Shown here: positions 10,324-12,023 of the stretch, piece after piece
Numbering within the stretch: position 1 is the stretch's first letter
Layout of the letters: each line of letters opens with the position of its first letter
Origin: an uncultured Bacilli bacterium
Lineage (GTDB): Bacteria > Bacillota_I > Bacilli_A > RF39 > UBA660
NCBI GenBank assembly: GCA_947631365.1
Contig: CANRLB010000029.1
Location: 1 to 12,023 of the forward strand
DNA length: 12,023 nucleotides
Direction of reading: 5' to 3'
Notes under the pieces: model-generated
What the model saw: the letters and a program-made list of their open reading frames with translations, nothing else
Database searches by the model: none
What the model was told of the DNA's origin: nothing
Program-made: the position numbers and the translations under genes

Positions 10324-12023
10324 ATGAATTTAGAAAAATATTTCAATTTTAATTTTGATAGTACTACATATGGATTAACAAATGAGTTAATCGCTTTTTA
10401 CGTTGAGTCTTTATTTAAAAAAGCTAAACAAAATATATTAATATTAACTAGTACTTTATATGAAAGTAATAAATTATATAATATAATTAAAGAGCATTTA
10501 GATAATACAGAATTGTTTTTAATGGATGATTTTTTAACATCAAAAGCGTTAGCTATGTCGCCAGAATTTGCTATAGGAAGATTAAATGTTTTAGAACATT
10601 TACAAAAAGATAATTGTGTAATTGTTACTAATTTAATGGGCTATTTAAAATATTTGCCTTATAAAGATATTAATAGTACTTATATATTAAAGAAAAATGA
10701 AGAAATAAATCGTGATGATTTTCTTAATACTTTAGAAGAATATGGTTATAAAAAAGAATCAATTGTTACTACTTCTGGGGAATATTCTTTAAGAGGTTTT
10801 ATAATAGACATTTTTATTATTAATGAAGAACATCCAATTAGAATCGAATTTTTTGGTAATACAATTGAATCAATTCGTTATTTTGATGAAAATACCCAAA
10901 GAACAATAAAGGAAATAGATGAAATTATAATAAAGCCATTTAAAGAAATAGACACTAATGAAAAAAGCTCTTTATATGATTATCTGAATAATGGAATAGT
11001 TATATATATAAATATTGATCAAATAAAAGCAGCATATCAAAAATTAACTGATGAAATATTAGAATATCAAAATAACCATAATGAAAATAATAAATATATG
11101 TTTGCTTTTGATGAAATAAAACCTTTAAAAAAATTATATATTGATAATATTAATAATCCTAAAGATTTATTAGTTTTGGAATCTCCTAATTATAATGAAG
11201 ATTTTGAATTATTAAAAGAGAATTATTATAAATGGCAAAAAGAACAAAAAGAAGTATATTTTTATTTATCTAAAGAAAAAGAGATAAAAACGCTAAAAGA
11301 ATATATTCCTTCAGCTAATATTATAAAGAAAAAAATAACTAAAGGATTTATAATTGAAAATATTGTATGTCTTTCAGAAAACGATTTAGGTATAAAAATA
11401 TCATCGGTTCCCAAATATAAAAACAATTTACATATTGGAAAAAGAATTAAGAATTATGATGATTTAGAAAAAGGTGATTATGTTGTTCATTTAGCTCATG
11501 GTATAGGTATTTATGATGGTTTAGTTACTTTAACTAAGGATGGTCTGGCTAAAGATTATATAAGAATTTTATATGCCGATAATGATAAAATCTATATTCC
11601 TGTAGAAAAAATGAATAATATATATAAATATAGTAGTAAAGATGGAAATGTTCCAAAACTTAATAAGCTTAATTCAACTAGTTGGGCTAAAACCAAAACA
11701 TATATGAAAGCTAAAGCCAAAGATATTTCGAGAGAGCTTTTAGATTTATATGCAAAAAGAGCCAGTATTAAAAAAGAAGCATATAAAGATTTTGTTGAAG
11801 AAGAGATATTTGCTAGTGCTTTTCCTTATCAAGAAACTAATGATCAAACAAAAGCAATTTATGAAATATCAAAAGATTTAAAAAGCACTGTTCCTATGGA
11901 TCGTCTTTTGTGTGGTGATGTTGGTTTTGGTAAAACCGAAGTAGCTATGCGAGCAATCTTTAAAACAGTTATAAATAATAAACAAGTTATGTATTTATGC
12001 CCTACAACTATTTTATCTAAACA
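10324..12023 (+). CDS. mfd: Transcription-repair coupling factor Mfd, N-terminal part (3' end outside window)
   Basis: Partial: 566 residues of a protein usually about 1150 long. Mfd is a DNA translocase that pushes stalled RNA polymerase off damaged DNA and recruits UvrA. Seen in order: UvrB-like module with SPEFAIGRLNVLEHL (about 79-93) and GEYSLRGFIIDIF (about 156-168), a variable middle, the RNA-polymerase-interaction (CarD-like) domain starting LEKGDYVVHLAHGIGIYDGL (from about 380), PVEKMNNIYKY, the AFPYQETNDQTKAI helicase lead-in and Walker A GDVGFGKTE (531-539). The RNA-polymerase domain comes about 100 residues earlier than in B. subtilis or E. coli Mfd (compared from memory), so the region between the UvrB-like module and it is shortened. 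The start ATG at 10324 has AGAGG (10314-10318) as ribosome binding site. The frame is open to the last base. Confidence 0.96.
   Translation, partial: MNLEKYFNFNFDSTTYGLTNELIAFYVESLFKKAKQNILILTSTLYESNKLYNIIKEHLDNTELFLMDDFLTSKALAMSPEFAIGRLNVLEHLQKDNCVIVTNLMGYLKYLPYKDINSTYILKKNEEINRDDFLNTLEEYGYKKESIVTTSGEYSLRGFIIDIFIINEEHPIRIEFFGNTIESIRYFDENTQRTIKEIDEIIIKPFKEIDTNEKSSLYDYLNNGIVIYINIDQIKAAYQKLTDEILEYQNNHNENNKYMFAFDEIKPLKKLYIDNINNPKDLLVLESPNYNEDFELLKENYYKWQKEQKEVYFYLSKEKEIKTLKEYIPSANIIKKKITKGFIIENIVCLSENDLGIKISSVPKYKNNLHIGKRIKNYDDLEKGDYVVHLAHGIGIYDGLVTLTKDGLAKDYIRILYADNDKIYIPVEKMNNIYKYSSKDGNVPKLNKLNSTSWAKTKTYMKAKAKDISRELLDLYAKRASIKKEAYKDFVEEEIFASAFPYQETNDQTKAIYEISKDLKSTVPMDRLLCGDVGFGKTEVAMRAIFKTVINNKQVMYLCPTTILSK

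Noticed and set aside
1..12023. Mycoplasma genetic code (TGA as Trp)
   Set aside because: Every gene is full length without internal TGA, and Trp is TGG throughout gyrA, tadA, dnaX, ybaB, pth and mfd.

Overview
This is a low-GC, tightly packed segment of a bacterial chromosome. It looks like the origin-proximal region of a member of the Bacilli, probably an uncultured small-genome lineage related to Erysipelotrichia/RF39 or the Acholeplasma side of the Tenericutes. The reasons are the gene content and order (gyrB-gyrA, tadA, SRP RNA, dnaX-yaaK-recR-bofA, holB-yaaT-yabB, pth-mfd), which is a compressed version of the Bacillus subtilis oriC-right arm, the very high A+T, and the short SRP RNA. 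Trp is always TGG and no gene has an internal TGA, so the standard bacterial code applies and not the Mycoplasma code. The lineage call is inference; the gene order was compared from memory.

Layout, all genes on the + strand: 1-1080 is the 3' part of gyrB; 1090-3540 is gyrA, ending in a probable intrinsic terminator. 3541-4136 has no gene but carries the most striking structure in the window: four perfect parS sites (TGTTTCACGTGAAACA, target of ParB/Spo0J) bracketed by two perfect matches to the Noc-binding sequence (TATTTCCCGGGAAATA). The first Noc site lies in a 48-bp perfect palindrome, and its right half is repeated at the second site. The middle of the region is only about 13% G+C. A promoter at 4102-4130 then drives a ~77-nt SRP RNA (4137-4213).

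From 4228 a chain of small housekeeping genes follows: tadA (tRNA A34 deaminase), dnaX (clamp loader tau), ybaB/yaaK (nucleoid protein), recR (recombination), bofA-like membrane protein, holB (clamp loader delta'), ricT/yaaT (PSP1 domain), a TrmN6/YabB-type methyltransferase, pth (peptidyl-tRNA hydrolase) and the 5' part of mfd (transcription-repair coupling factor), which runs off the right edge. Gaps are 0-54 nt and several genes overlap, so 4137-12023 is probably one or two transcription units joining DNA replication and repair with translation.

Points worth attention: the mixed parS/Noc-site cluster; a holB gene whose only plausible start codon is ATA; a GyrA with an altered active-site lead-in and a degenerate GyrA-box; tadA placed directly behind the SRP RNA terminator; a BofA-type sporulation protein in an apparently reduced genome; and an Mfd with a shortened middle. 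No mobile element, CRISPR array or rRNA/tRNA gene was seen.
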